Assembly (NCBI GenBank): GCA_003598085.1
Contig: QZKU01000107.1
Span: 1 to 37,904, forward strand
Direction: 5' to 3'
Length of the DNA: 37,904 bases
From: Candidatus Abyssobacteria bacterium SURF_5
Lineage (GTDB): Bacteria; Abyssobacteria; SURF-5
Shown here: positions 1-9,300 of the stretch, piece by piece
How the letters are laid out: every line of letters begins with the position of its first letter
Position numbering within the stretch: the stretch's first letter is position 1
Notes under the pieces: model-generated
What the model was told of the DNA's origin: nothing
Databases searched by the model: none
The model's input: only the letters and a program-made list of their open reading frames with translations
Made by a program: the position numbers and the translations under genes

Positions 1-355
1 CACGAAATGAGTTATAGTATCAGTAACTATTATTGAGTATCATAATACTACAACCTTGTGGAGATGTCAAGCAAAAAATGCATTTGGGCAACACGCCGTA
101 ACGATTTGACCCAATCTATCGCAGCGATGAAGAGTTGTGATGAAAGGGTTGACGCCAGGCAAGCTAGAAATAAGTGCGATTTTAAAATAAAAACTGCAGG
201 TAGTCTTGATTGGCCCTCTGCTGACTGAAGTCTACCTAAAATTTTCACGAATACTGCCTGCATATGGTAAAATATTTTCAAATGTCATTCGTAGAAAATT
301 TCCACAAAATACTGATACCTTCTTGCTTTACCTGTGAAATCATCGATTTCCGATA
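1..355. other. AT-rich leader upstream of the Avs-like gene
   Basis: No convincing gene is seen here. Short minus-strand reading frames exist but have no ribosome-binding site and no family resemblance. A weak promoter-like pair (TTCACG at 244-249, TAAAAT at 268-273, 18-base spacer) could serve the large gene that starts at 356. A small palindrome with AGTAT/ATACT arms sits near positions 36-52. The base composition is clearly more AT-rich than most of the window, which fits an acquired defence island border. The left end is the window edge. Confidence 0.4.
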
Positions 356-3300
356 ATGCATCAAGAAACAGATACAGTTAGAGCATCTCGTGACGGGCAC
401 GAGTATCACGAGGCTTGGACGGCGCGTAAGGCTCTCCAACTTTTGTGGGCTGATAGCAAACTCGTTGGGATTGCTGTCGAAGGGCTCTCTCCAACCGATC
501 AGGCGCGTGCATCGGCAAAAACGGTTCAGATTGCTGATATCACCCTTTATTTCGGGGGGCATCCGGCTTTCAAGCAAGCCGACCGGCTTACTATTGCCCA
601 ATTCAAATATTCAATAGCTAACGAAGATGAGTATTTCCGCGCAAGCCGGGCGAAAGAGACAATTGAAAAATTCGGTAACGCGTACCGTGATCTTAAGACA
701 AGATATGGCGCTGAAGCAGTGCAGAAGAAACTGGATTTTCAACTCATTACCAATCAGCCGATCTATGAGCCGCTGCTTCAGGCCGTTGAGGCTATTGCGA
801 AGGGATTGCCGCGAACTGGAGAGGTCGAAAAACAAGCGAGACAATTTGAGAAGGCTTCCGGGCTTCAAGGAAAGCCACTGGTCTCATTTGCCGCAAAGTG
901 CAATTTCATCGGCCGCTCCAAAAATCTTGCTGCGACCAAATATGAGCTGGCATGCCTGCTTGTGGATTGGTCTGCCACCAAAGACGCACTTGCGAGAGCT
1001 CGACTTGCCGGTTTGAAGGAGTTGGTCAGGAATAAAGCAGGGCATGCAGGTTCGGGTCGTAACGTCATAAGGCGTACTGATATACTCGCCGCGCTGGAGG
1101 TCAGTGATCCTGATGATCTTTTGCCGTGCAAGCCTGCACTTACAGATGTCGGTCCGGTCGTTGAGCGCCACCAACTCTCTGATGCCGTTTCACAGATCGA
1201 ATCCTTACAGAAGCCCCTTCTTATCCACTCTGCCGGCGGCGTTGGCAAGACCGTCTTCATGGAGAGTTTAGCTGGTAAGATACAAGAGAACTATGAAGTA
1301 GTTTTCTTTGACTGCTTTGGAGGTGGAGCTTACCGGGCTCTTGAGGACGCCCGGCATTTGCCACGAAACGGGCTTATGCATATCGCTAACACGCTCGCTT
1401 TTCGCAGCTTGTGTGACCCAATACTTCCGCATAGTTCCGACCCGCAAACATTGCTGAAGACATTCAGGCGGCGCCTCACCCAATGCGTTGAGACGATTTC
1501 GAGGATGAACCCCGGACGGAGCCTAGCGCTCTTCATCGATGCCATTGATAACGCCGATATAGCTGCGAAGCAGCGCGGCGATGACTCGTTTCCTGTCGAG
1601 CTGATACAGAGTTTGGATACTGAACCCATTCCAGGTGTTAAATTGATAGTCTCCTGTAGAACAGAACGCAAACCCGATACCTACGCCGAATATGACGAGC
1701 TTGAATTGCAGCCATTCAACATAAATGAAACCTCGACGTTCTTACGCGCCAGAATGAATAACGTCTCCCAAGGAGAGATAAGTATTGCCCAAGCACGTTC
1801 TGGCGGCAATCCGCGCGTGCTGGACTATCTTCTCATGAGCGGTCGTGGTCTTCTTGATGAGTCGGAGGTCAACAAGAAATTTGAACTGAACGACCTGATC
1901 GAAAAAAGGATTAAAGATGCGCTCACTACTGCGAGAGTGCGCGGCTATAAAAAGAACCATATTGATGCCTTCCTCGCTGGCCTTGCCGTTCTGCCGCCCC
2001 CTGTACCCCTTAACGAATATGCTGGAATACATAAAATCGAACTGAGTGCGATTGAAAGCTTTGCCTCCGATTTATTTCCATTGCTTGAACGCACCAATCA
2101 GGGATTGATGTTTCGAGACGAACCTACGGAAACGCTCATTCAGAAACGTTATGCGTCCTCTAATGAGCTTTTGCGTCATCTCGCTGAAAACCTTCTCGTC
2201 CGTCAGGATGTATCCGTCTACGCGGCTCGAGCTCTTCCGGGGCTTCTGCATCAACTTGACGATGGCGAGCGGCTTTTTAAACTGGCTTTCGATGACCGAA
2301 TCCCTGCAACAATCACGAGCACAGTAGGCAAGAGAAACATACGCTTCGCGAGGCTCAAGGCGGCAACACTGCACGCCGCCATGAAAAAAGACTACGATCG
2401 GTTGGTAAAACTGCTAATGGAGTTGTCCACGATTGCTGTCGTGGATCAGCGCGGCGCCGCTTACATCCTCGATCATCCTGAGCTTGTTATAGCCCTAAAG
2501 GATATTGATGCGACTCGCCGCCTCTTTGAGACACGAAGTGCTTGGCAAGGCACTCGCCATGCCAGGCTCACGATCGCCAATACGCTTTCGGGTGATCTTG
2601 AAGAAGCGCGGCGGCATGCTCGTACAACGGACGAATGGCTCGCACACTGGAGAAACACGGATCGAAAAGATGGGATAGACGAACCCGGCCCCGAACTCCC
2701 TGATATTGCAGCGATACCGTTCTTCCTCATTTCAAAAGGCGGCGCACAGGATGCAGTGTGGTTCTTAGAAGGATGGAAAGACTGGTATGCGTTCGAAGTT
2801 TGCGAGTATATCTTCAACTACTGTTATCTTGCACAAGCAATAGGTTCACAGTCGCCAGACCTATTGTCGGAATTTGTTGACGCACTGACGCAAGTCGGAC
2901 CCCTCGCAGCAGCCTTGTCTTTTGCGAAGAATTTAGCACCCAGGCGTAGGAAGCTTATCATCAAACTGGCAGATGTCTGCCGCAAGGCGACCGAGCTTGA
3001 CGGATCAGATTACTATCGACGCGAGAGAACATACGTGCTACAGGACGGGCTCCTTAAGGCCGCCGCCGATGCATTGATGCTAGGCCTTAATGATGAAGCT
3101 CTCTCGATATCGCTCCGCGCAACTCACCAACGCCCCGGCATTTGGTCCTTCCGGGAAAGGTTCCATAACCATCGCGAAGTCTTCCCATTTATTTTCCGTG
3201 CGGCCCTTGTAGCCGCCGCGGAGAATTCATCCCTTCATGAGAAAGACGTTCTACCCAAGGAATTGGTGCCAATCTGTGCCCGCATCCGCAGGATTGACAC

Positions 3301-6300
3301 AGGTAAGGCATTCCACGACAAATTCAAAGCGAGGTTAGCGAGGTGGCCTCGGAAACAGATCAAAGAGGACGATGAGAAAATGCACCCGCATGCCCTGAGC
3401 GATGAAGGGCATAGGGAAGCCGAGAATTTTATCAATAGTTGTCTAGAGCCGCTTCTTTCATTGGCTAAAGCTCTTTCATCTACCCTCGCTGCACCCGAAA
3501 ATGTAGTTGACAAGGTCTTCGTAGAACTGATCGAAACTTGGGACCAAACAAGCAAGAAGCGCGATTCTTATCTCACGGACAAAATCGATCATTTTTTTCA
3601 CAAGCTCGGTCTCGATGTGGTGGTTTTCGCGCTTTGGGTTCGTACCGAGCTTAAAGCGGCATCGGTCAAATCCTTCCTTACAGCGGTTCACAGTCGTTAC
3701 ATAGACCCGGAGGATCTCATTCGGCTTGTTTCAATCCTCGCAGAGAGAGAGCCGCTGCAAACATTAGCTGGCGAACAAGCTCAACACGCGCGGAAGCTTA
3801 TTCAAGCCGCGGATGATGTGAGCTATCGGGCATCTCTATATTCGCGTCTCGCTCGTGCCTTGTTACCAGCCAGTATCCATGAGGCATCTAATTATTTTCG
3901 CGAGGGGCTTGAGCAGATGGATGCGATCGGTTCCGGAGACGATCAATTCACAAACGAGCTTCTCTTATTCGCATCCTCACTCAAGGGAGATGAACTCAGC
4001 GAGCGCGATTTCCACACCTTGAGCAATATTTCTGAACTTAATATGGGCGAGCAACCGGAGAAGTTCTTCTGGGGTGCCTTTGGGCGGGGCCTTTCCAAAA
4101 CCGCTGGAGTCAGAGGCTTGGCAAAATTGAGCCGGTGGGATGATCGTTCGAAGATATCCCTTAGCTATACCCTTCTTCCATATCTCACAGCGCTCTTGGA
4201 ACAAGGCAAGATCGAGCCCAAGGACGCGCTTGCTCTGAACCGCCTTGCCAGACCTGTCGGGCATTATCACGATCCTATGGAGGACTTTACCAAGGCGATC
4301 CACGATAGGGCAGGCCCAGACAGTGAGACTATCACTGCGCTCATTCAACAATTCGAAGATGACAATCCTGGTTTGTGGATGGGAAACACCATCGATCGGC
4401 TTGTGGCGCTTGCCGGAAACGTTCTCGGTTTTTCATCCAAGACGGCCCGTCATCTTCGCGCTGCCCGTAAACTCCATGAAGAAGTACGAAATAAGCGGAA
4501 TGAGCGGAATTACAATTGGGATGTGCCGAACGCCCATGTGCGAAAGCGAACAGAGAGAGGGAGTCGTGAGGACCGTGAAGCTTTGAAATGTATTGCCAAG
4601 TCCACCGACCCAACAGATCAGTCTTCTCTCAATCAGGCGATTACCACCCTCGATGGGCCACAACATACATACGAGCTAAAAGACAACTTTTTTGCAGTGC
4701 TTCGAGCCAAAGTCCCTTTTGGCGCGCGTGCGAAATATATCGAGAATATCTGCGAATTGGAGCATTTGCTTTTCGACCGGAAGATTGAGGAATTGAAGGG
4801 TTGCAAGCAGGCGTGGACACCATCATCCGCTTCGCTCAATCCGGTCTATGAGGGCGCGGGTATTCGCCTGATTCAGCTCCATGCCGATGAAATGATTGCC
4901 TATGGCATGCTCTCCGGTTCCAGGGTTAGGGAAATTTCTGATCTCACAGGCATTGCTGATTTCGACCTTGTTCTCGAGCTGATCAAGGTCTTTGGGCAGT
5001 TAGAAAACACCATTGCTGGGGCGGTATGGCTCACACTGGCTTCATTCATTTGCCGGAGAGCAAAGGCCGGCATGGGCGAAGATGCTCTTACAAGGCTACT
5101 GCGTAGTCCCGCTGCCGAGCTTGCCGATAATGTTGCCGATGGAAAATGGAAGGATGGACTTTATCCGAGGAATGACATCACAGCGGTTGCGGCCGGGCTT
5201 TTGTGGCGCGTGCTTGGTTCTCCCTACGCAGTAGCTAGATGGCGTGCCGCACATAGCATCCGCTGCTTAGCCGCATTTGGGCGATGGCAGATAATCGATC
5301 ACTTGGTTGGTAATATTGAGTCTCAAGAGGCCGGACCTTTCCAAGCGCCCGAACTCACCTTTTACTATTTGCACGCGCGTCTTTGGCTTCTTATTGCTCT
5401 CGCGCGGATGGCGCGCGATTATCCCGAAGCAATAGCCCGCTATAAAGACATCCTTTTTTCAATTGCTACGGAGCAAGAAAACCCGCATGCCCTTATGCGC
5501 CATTTCGCTGCGCAGGCATTGCTCACATGTGTGGATGCGGGAAGACTCCAATTGCAGGCAAATATGGAAAAACTCCTTCGAAACGTTAATCTATCACCGC
5601 ACCCACGCCTGAAAAAAAAGATTAGAACGCATGATTTTTACTCGGGACGTCCAAAAACTGCCCCCAGTCCGGAATTCAAATTCGACCTTGACTATGACTT
5701 TCATAAACATGATGTAGACAACTTGAGCCATGTCTTTGGCCAGCCGTGCTGGAAAGTCGTCGACATGATATCTGCAATTGTACATGAGCTTGATCCTAAT
5801 GTTACCAGCATGTATGAGTCAGGCGGAAGAGAATCGTACAATCACAGATTCCGGGGGATAACTACTCGATATCATGGATACGGTCAGCAACTGGGTTGGC
5901 ACGCGCTTTTCTTTGCCGCCGGTAAGCTTCTTGCGACCGCTCCGGTGACAGACGATTGGTGGTGTAAGGACGATCCCTGGGGTGAATGGCTCGGGCGCTA
6001 TCTTTTAACTCGCCAGGACGGGTTATGGCTTTCCGATGGCACCGAGAGGGTTCCACTTGACACAATTGAACCCCTGCTTGAAAAGAAGAAGGGGCTTGTA
6101 GTCACCAGTGACCGCGACACACTTTTGCGACTTGCTGGAGTAACCACGCGCATTGGCAAAGAGCTTGTTGTTGGGGGAAGATGGTTCTCAGCCGATGGTA
6201 TCAAAGTCGGAATTTCATCTGCGTTGGTTGCTCCTGATAAAGCTGTGCGGGCTGTAAGAAAGCTCATTCGTGAGGAGCCAATGCTTGTATGGATTCCTGC

Positions 6301-6805
6301 GTTTCATGGGGCCGAAGATGACCTCGATAATTCACCAAGCGAAGAAAAAAAGGAATATACACCTTGGATAGTGTGTCCGTACGGTGAGGCACGACTTGAC
6401 GAGCACGATCCCTACGGAGTGCCTTGCGCCAATTTCAGACCGCGCTTGGCACGGGCTCTTTCCGATTTATGTTCGATCACCAGCACTGATCCATTTGGCA
6501 GGGTATGGCGGGACAAGCGAGGAAGGTCGATTTTGCGCGCACAGGCTTGGGGTCGAGAGAATAGAGATTCTGGTGAAGACGTATATCCCGGCCATCGCCT
6601 GCTTTGTAGCTCATCCGTGCTCAAGAAGATACTCAACAAATATGATAAAAACCTGCTCTTGCTCATAAAGCTTGAGCGCTATGAGAAAAAATATCAGGAA
6701 CTTAGCAAGTGGACTCATACCATCGCTGTTGTTCGAATCACCAAGGCACTCAAACTTCAGTATTTCAAGGGCCGCATCAATCACCTTCACAAGTCTGAGT
6801 TCTGA
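356..6805 (+). CDS. Avs-type antiphage protein: Cap4/DUF4297-like nuclease - STAND NTPase - long C-terminal repeat sensor
   Basis: This is a 2149-residue protein with the architecture of Avs (AVAST) antiphage STAND proteins, closest in layout to type 3 (Avs3). Residues 14-135 look like a PD-(D/E)xK nuclease of the Cap4/DUF4297 type: GHEYHEAW near the start, E42, D61 in QIADITL, and Q82-x-K84 in QFKYS. The STAND NTPase follows, with Walker A GGVGKT (294-299), Walker B LALFIDAID (390-398) and VSCRTER at about 432-438. The remaining 1600 or so residues have no enzyme motif and look like mostly helical repeats, the usual target-sensing part. In known Avs proteins, binding of a phage terminase or portal causes tetramer formation and nuclease activation that degrades DNA and stops infection. 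The start is the first ATG; its ribosome-binding site is weak. The gene is more AT-rich than those further right. Membership of the wider family is firm; the exact subtype and the trigger are inferred. Confidence 0.85.
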   Translation: MHQETDTVRASRDGHEYHEAWTARKALQLLWADSKLVGIAVEGLSPTDQARASAKTVQIADITLYFGGHPAFKQADRLTIAQFKYSIANEDEYFRASRAKETIEKFGNAYRDLKTRYGAEAVQKKLDFQLITNQPIYEPLLQAVEAIAKGLPRTGEVEKQARQFEKASGLQGKPLVSFAAKCNFIGRSKNLAATKYELACLLVDWSATKDALARARLAGLKELVRNKAGHAGSGRNVIRRTDILAALEVSDPDDLLPCKPALTDVGPVVERHQLSDAVSQIESLQKPLLIHSAGGVGKTVFMESLAGKIQENYEVVFFDCFGGGAYRALEDARHLPRNGLMHIANTLAFRSLCDPILPHSSDPQTLLKTFRRRLTQCVETISRMNPGRSLALFIDAIDNADIAAKQRGDDSFPVELIQSLDTEPIPGVKLIVSCRTERKPDTYAEYDELELQPFNINETSTFLRARMNNVSQGEISIAQARSGGNPRVLDYLLMSGRGLLDESEVNKKFELNDLIEKRIKDALTTARVRGYKKNHIDAFLAGLAVLPPPVPLNEYAGIHKIELSAIESFASDLFPLLERTNQGLMFRDEPTETLIQKRYASSNELLRHLAENLLVRQDVSVYAARALPGLLHQLDDGERLFKLAFDDRIPATITSTVGKRNIRFARLKAATLHAAMKKDYDRLVKLLMELSTIAVVDQRGAAYILDHPELVIALKDIDATRRLFETRSAWQGTRHARLTIANTLSGDLEEARRHARTTDEWLAHWRNTDRKDGIDEPGPELPDIAAIPFFLISKGGAQDAVWFLEGWKDWYAFEVCEYIFNYCYLAQAIGSQSPDLLSEFVDALTQVGPLAAALSFAKNLAPRRRKLIIKLADVCRKATELDGSDYYRRERTYVLQDGLLKAAADALMLGLNDEALSISLRATHQRPGIWSFRERFHNHREVFPFIFRAALVAAAENSSLHEKDVLPKELVPICARIRRIDTGKAFHDKFKARLARWPRKQIKEDDEKMHPHALSDEGHREAENFINSCLEPLLSLAKALSSTLAAPENVVDKVFVELIETWDQTSKKRDSYLTDKIDHFFHKLGLDVVVFALWVRTELKAASVKSFLTAVHSRYIDPEDLIRLVSILAEREPLQTLAGEQAQHARKLIQAADDVSYRASLYSRLARALLPASIHEASNYFREGLEQMDAIGSGDDQFTNELLLFASSLKGDELSERDFHTLSNISELNMGEQPEKFFWGAFGRGLSKTAGVRGLAKLSRWDDRSKISLSYTLLPYLTALLEQGKIEPKDALALNRLARPVGHYHDPMEDFTKAIHDRAGPDSETITALIQQFEDDNPGLWMGNTIDRLVALAGNVLGFSSKTARHLRAARKLHEEVRNKRNERNYNWDVPNAHVRKRTERGSREDREALKCIAKSTDPTDQSSLNQAITTLDGPQHTYELKDNFFAVLRAKVPFGARAKYIENICELEHLLFDRKIEELKGCKQAWTPSSASLNPVYEGAGIRLIQLHADEMIAYGMLSGSRVREISDLTGIADFDLVLELIKVFGQLENTIAGAVWLTLASFICRRAKAGMGEDALTRLLRSPAAELADNVADGKWKDGLYPRNDITAVAAGLLWRVLGSPYAVARWRAAHSIRCLAAFGRWQIIDHLVGNIESQEAGPFQAPELTFYYLHARLWLLIALARMARDYPEAIARYKDILFSIATEQENPHALMRHFAAQALLTCVDAGRLQLQANMEKLLRNVNLSPHPRLKKKIRTHDFYSGRPKTAPSPEFKFDLDYDFHKHDVDNLSHVFGQPCWKVVDMISAIVHELDPNVTSMYESGGRESYNHRFRGITTRYHGYGQQLGWHALFFAAGKLLATAPVTDDWWCKDDPWGEWLGRYLLTRQDGLWLSDGTERVPLDTIEPLLEKKKGLVVTSDRDTLLRLAGVTTRIGKELVVGGRWFSADGIKVGISSALVAPDKAVRAVRKLIREEPMLVWIPAFHGAEDDLDNSPSEEKKEYTPWIVCPYGEARLDEHDPYGVPCANFRPRLARALSDLCSITSTDPFGRVWRDKRGRSILRAQAWGRENRDSGEDVYPGHRLLCSSSVLKKILNKYDKNLLLLIKLERYEKKYQELSKWTHTIAVVRITKALKLQYFKGRINHLHKSEF

Positions 6806-6924
6806 GCGTGGACAATTCCGTGCCGGTTTGGTAAATCAAGAGTGTCTCTGTTTCCACTTAGGGGAAGAAATGCTGTCAAGTCTATACATTCTACAAAGCG
6901 GTTTTTTGGCAATTGAATAACTGC

Positions 6925-6955
6925 GGTTCTCTTCCGGAACCTGCACTTCTTTTTC
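6925..6955 (+). terminator. weak terminator candidate after the Avs-like gene
   Basis: GGTTC (6925-6929) pairs with GAACC (6937-6941), followed by a pyrimidine-rich run ending in TTCTTTTTC. The stem is only five base pairs, so this is a guess. Confidence 0.25.
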
Positions 6956-7311
6956 CCACTCCAAAAAATCAACCTTCCGTTATCGAATCTTCACTCACGT
7001 TTACCATCCTCAAGGTGTGACCTCGAAGGAAGGGGTTGAAAATGGGGTCCATCTTTATTCTTTACTGTTCTACTCAGAGTGAAGAAGTTGCCTAGATGAC
7101 TGAAGCGCTTTTCCCAAAATCCATGCTTCCTCCCTCCCAGCCCCCTACTGCAGGAGACGGATGCAATCAAACGTTTAGCATCTCTTCTTCCTCCCTCTTC
7201 TCCGTTTCCTCCTGTTCAGGACTTATTCGCTTTAAGACAGTCGGAAAGAAAAACAATTCTTGGCAGCTCTCTTGATCGGTGTGAATCTGGGTGCATCTGT
7301 GGTTGATGAGA

Positions 7312-7538
7312 GGTTTCAAGTTCCAAGTTCCAGGTTCCAAGTCTGAAGGTTGAAGAAGGAATTCTCCGTTTCCTCGGTTTGCTCCTGTGAAGCTCCTTTC
7401 TAATCCGAGAAAATCAGCGGAATCTGCGGATAGGTAAGGCAGTCCTTAGACCGGAGTCTGAGCAAAGGCGGAATGATTTCTTTCCTTTCTCCGTGTCCCT
7501 CCGTGGTGATATCAGTTTCAGGTTTCAAGTTCCAAGTT
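7312..7538. repeat. direct repeat of an 18-base motif
   Basis: GGTTTCAAGTTCCAAGTT occurs exactly at 7312-7329 and at 7521-7538. The first copy runs on into further 7-base units (TTCCAGG, TTCCAAG), so the motif is itself a small tandem. A related unit appears in opposite orientation at 37086-37099 (CCTGGAACCTGGAA), in another gene-free stretch. This suggests a dispersed repeat family. Confidence 0.75.
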
Positions 7539-7592
7539 GGAAGAGATAAAGGCAGGTAACAGTCTACAGTCCGCAGTCCAGCCCGCGAGACG

Positions 7593-7608
7593 CCCTGCTG
7601 AAGCAGGG
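7593..7608. repeat. hairpin with 7-base arms
   Basis: CCCTGCT (7593-7599) and AGCAGGG (7602-7608) are perfect reverse complements with a two-base centre. No gene ends just upstream and there is no T-run, so it is part of the repeat-rich stretch and not a clear terminator. Confidence 0.6.
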
Positions 7609-7648
7609 TTAAGAAACTGTATTTCGCTTACGCTCGACTACTGTTTTC

Positions 7649-7669
7649 GGGCACGGCAATGCCGTGCCC
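7649..7669. repeat. perfect palindrome, 10-base arms
   Basis: GGGCACGGCA (7649-7658) and TGCCGTGCCC (7660-7669) flank a single A. The sequence continues CCTAC, the form in which this palindrome tends to be dispersed between genes in several environmental bacterial genomes (recalled, not checked). Confidence 0.7.
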
Positions 7670-7673
7670 CTAC

Positions 7674-7708
7674 AATCCGTGAAAATCCGGTTAATCCGTG
7701 AAAATCCG
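7674..7708. repeat. 16-base tandem-like repeat
   Basis: AATCCGTGAAAATCCG occurs at 7674-7689 and again at 7693-7708, separated by three bases. It lies next to the palindrome at 7649-7669. Confidence 0.75.
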
Positions 7709-7830
7709 TGGATTGCTTCATCTTCCGTTCTTCCTGACATTTCCGTTCACAACTTTGTCGTTGTTCAGGAGTCCGGCGCGTGGTTGAATAGCCTCAAAAG
7801 CGACTGACAAACGGTAAAGGGGAGGCTGAC

Positions 7831-9018
7831 ATGAAGCTGCTTGACCACATCGCGAAAATGCTTGGATACGAAAAGGCGCGCCACGTGCGCGAGATACTGG
7901 TTGACGAGTTCGAGGAGCGGCTGGGCAAGGACCGGCCGGAAAATTATGAAGACTATGCGATTGCCTACGGGCAGGTCGTTTGGGTGTATGCCTGCGTGAG
8001 CACGATCGCGACGGCCATCGCGGGCGTCCCCCTGCGCGCCTACCGCAAGAAGGCTGATGCTATCGAGGAAGTTTCCGACAGCCGGCTTGCCCGCCTGCTC
8101 TCCGACGTCAACCCGCACATGTCGTCTTACGACCTGTGGGAGGCGACGGCCTCATTCCTCGAGCTCTCCGGCAACTGCTACTGGGAGATCGAGAAAGACG
8201 AGAAGGGAGTGCCCTCCGCCATCTATCCGATGCGGCCCGACCGCGTCAAGATCGTGCCTGACCGCTCGAACTTCGTTATGGGCTACATCTATGAGATCAA
8301 CGGCCGCAGCGTCTCGCTCGAGGCTGACGAGGTCGTCCATTTCAGGTACTTCAACCCCGCCAACGAATACTACGGCCTCGGCCCGATCTCGGCCATCCGC
8401 AACTCGATCATCGTCGATCAGTATTCGGTCGCCTACAACAAGGCCTTCTTCAAGAACGGCGCGCATCCGGGGGGAGTCCTCGAAACCAGTTCGTCGTTGA
8501 GCGATGAGACGTTCAATCGCCTGAGAAAACAGTGGGAGGAGGGTCATAAGGGGTCCGCGCACGCGCATCGCATCGCCGTCCTGGAGGAGGGGCTCTCGTA
8601 CAAGCCGATCGGCCTCAGCCCGCGCGATATGGAGTTCCTCAACCAGCGCAAGTTCTGCCGCGAGGAGATCTGCGCCACGTTCAAGGTGCCGCCCGCGCTC
8701 GTCGGCGTCTATGAGTACGCCAACTACGCGAACGCCGAGCACCAGAACAAGGCGTTCTGGCAGAAGACGATCATCCCGAAACTGCGCAAGCTCGAGCTCA
8801 AGCTGGATAACTCGCTGCTGCCGAAGTTCGCTTCCGAGACGGATGGGGCCGACTTCGTCAGGTTCGATACATCCGCCGTCGATGCGCTCAAGGAGAACGA
8901 GAACGTCAAATCGCAGGTGCAGGAGCGGCTCGTGCGCGCCGGCATCATGACCATCAACGAGGTCCGCCGCCGCGAAAACCTGCCGCCCGTTACGTGGGGC
9001 GATAGCTTCGGAACATGA
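7831..9018 (+). CDS. phage portal protein, HK97 family (solitary)
   Basis: The 395-residue product is a full-length HK97/lambda-type portal protein (Phage_portal family). Portals form the dodecameric ring at one capsid vertex through which DNA enters and leaves. Family features seen: the early stretch VVWVYACVSTIATAIAGVPL, the central SGNCYWEIEKD region, VVHFRYFNPANEYYGLGPIS, and the C-terminal CREEICATFKVPPALVG with NYANAEHQNKAFW. Start: ATG with a strong GGGGAGG five bases upstream (7819-7825). No terminase, head protease, capsid or tail gene is present on either side, so this is a prophage remnant or a retained single gene. The reading frame is intact, and a terminator follows at 9091. Its position about 1 kb from an Avs-like gene is notable because portal proteins trigger Avs4. 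Confidence 0.93.
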   Translation: MKLLDHIAKMLGYEKARHVREILVDEFEERLGKDRPENYEDYAIAYGQVVWVYACVSTIATAIAGVPLRAYRKKADAIEEVSDSRLARLLSDVNPHMSSYDLWEATASFLELSGNCYWEIEKDEKGVPSAIYPMRPDRVKIVPDRSNFVMGYIYEINGRSVSLEADEVVHFRYFNPANEYYGLGPISAIRNSIIVDQYSVAYNKAFFKNGAHPGGVLETSSSLSDETFNRLRKQWEEGHKGSAHAHRIAVLEEGLSYKPIGLSPRDMEFLNQRKFCREEICATFKVPPALVGVYEYANYANAEHQNKAFWQKTIIPKLRKLELKLDNSLLPKFASETDGADFVRFDTSAVDALKENENVKSQVQERLVRAGIMTINEVRRRENLPPVTWGDSFGT

Positions 9019-9090
9019 GACAGAATGGTCAGGCGGAAAAAGATTCCGCGCGAGGATGCGTCCCGGGTTCGTCTGGCGGATTTGATAAAC

Positions 9091-9118
9091 AAGACGACGC
9101 CGGCGCGTCTTCTTTTTC
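9091..9118 (+). terminator. intrinsic terminator after the portal gene
   Basis: AAGACG (9091-9096) and CGTCTT (9106-9111) pair around a GC-rich core that can itself fold (GCCGGC), followed by CTTTTTC. It isolates the portal gene from the promoter that starts at 9124. Confidence 0.7.
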
Positions 9119-9123
9119 CATTC

Positions 9124-9152
9124 TTGACAACGCTTTCCGCAAAATCTATACT
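9124..9152 (+). promoter_or_regulatory. sigma-70-type promoter for the SGNH-MBOAT operon
   Basis: A consensus -35 box TTGACA (9124-9129) is followed after exactly 17 bases by TATACT (9147-9152). Transcription would begin near 9159, just upstream of the ATG at 9198. Confidence 0.7.
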
Positions 9153-9197
9153 TGAGGCCATCCCCAAATAGGTGGGTGAAGTAGCGAATTTTTGAAG

Positions 9198-9300
9198 ATG
9201 TCCCAAACGCAAAAAAAAAACGAGCAAGCTGGATTCGGCGACGACAAATATCACGGTTTTCTATTTCCTGTGGCTCTTTACATTCATCATCATCTGCACA
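9198..9300 (+). other. frameshifted N-terminus of the first SGNH gene (A10 tract)
   Basis: An ATG at 9198 opens a frame that meets ten consecutive A residues (9211-9220) and then goes out of frame with the downstream gene, ending at a stop soon after. If one A is removed, the ATG frame joins the downstream frame and gives a short Lys-rich cytosolic tail followed by a hydrophobic helix (ITVFYFLWLFTFIIICTLA) that leads directly into the SGNH domain. This is either a sequencing or assembly error in the homopolymer, a real frameshift, or transcriptional slippage. Confidence 0.65.

Larger units (their letters stand above)
6806..7830. other. 1 kb non-coding stretch rich in short repeats and hairpins
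   Basis: No credible coding region. It holds repeated phrases such as an 18-base exact repeat (7312-7329 and 7521-7538), a 16-base repeat (7674-7689 and 7693-7708), a 7-base-arm hairpin (7593-7608) and a 10-base-arm palindrome (7649-7669). A weak hairpin with a T-rich tail (6925-6955) could end transcription of the Avs-like gene. The texture looks like accumulated repeat debris between two horizontally acquired genes, not regulatory DNA. Confidence 0.6.

Noticed and set aside
7560-7720. Possible CRISPR array or attachment site from repeats near 7600-7710
   Set aside because: Only two copies of each unit with irregular spacing and no cas or integrase gene in the window.
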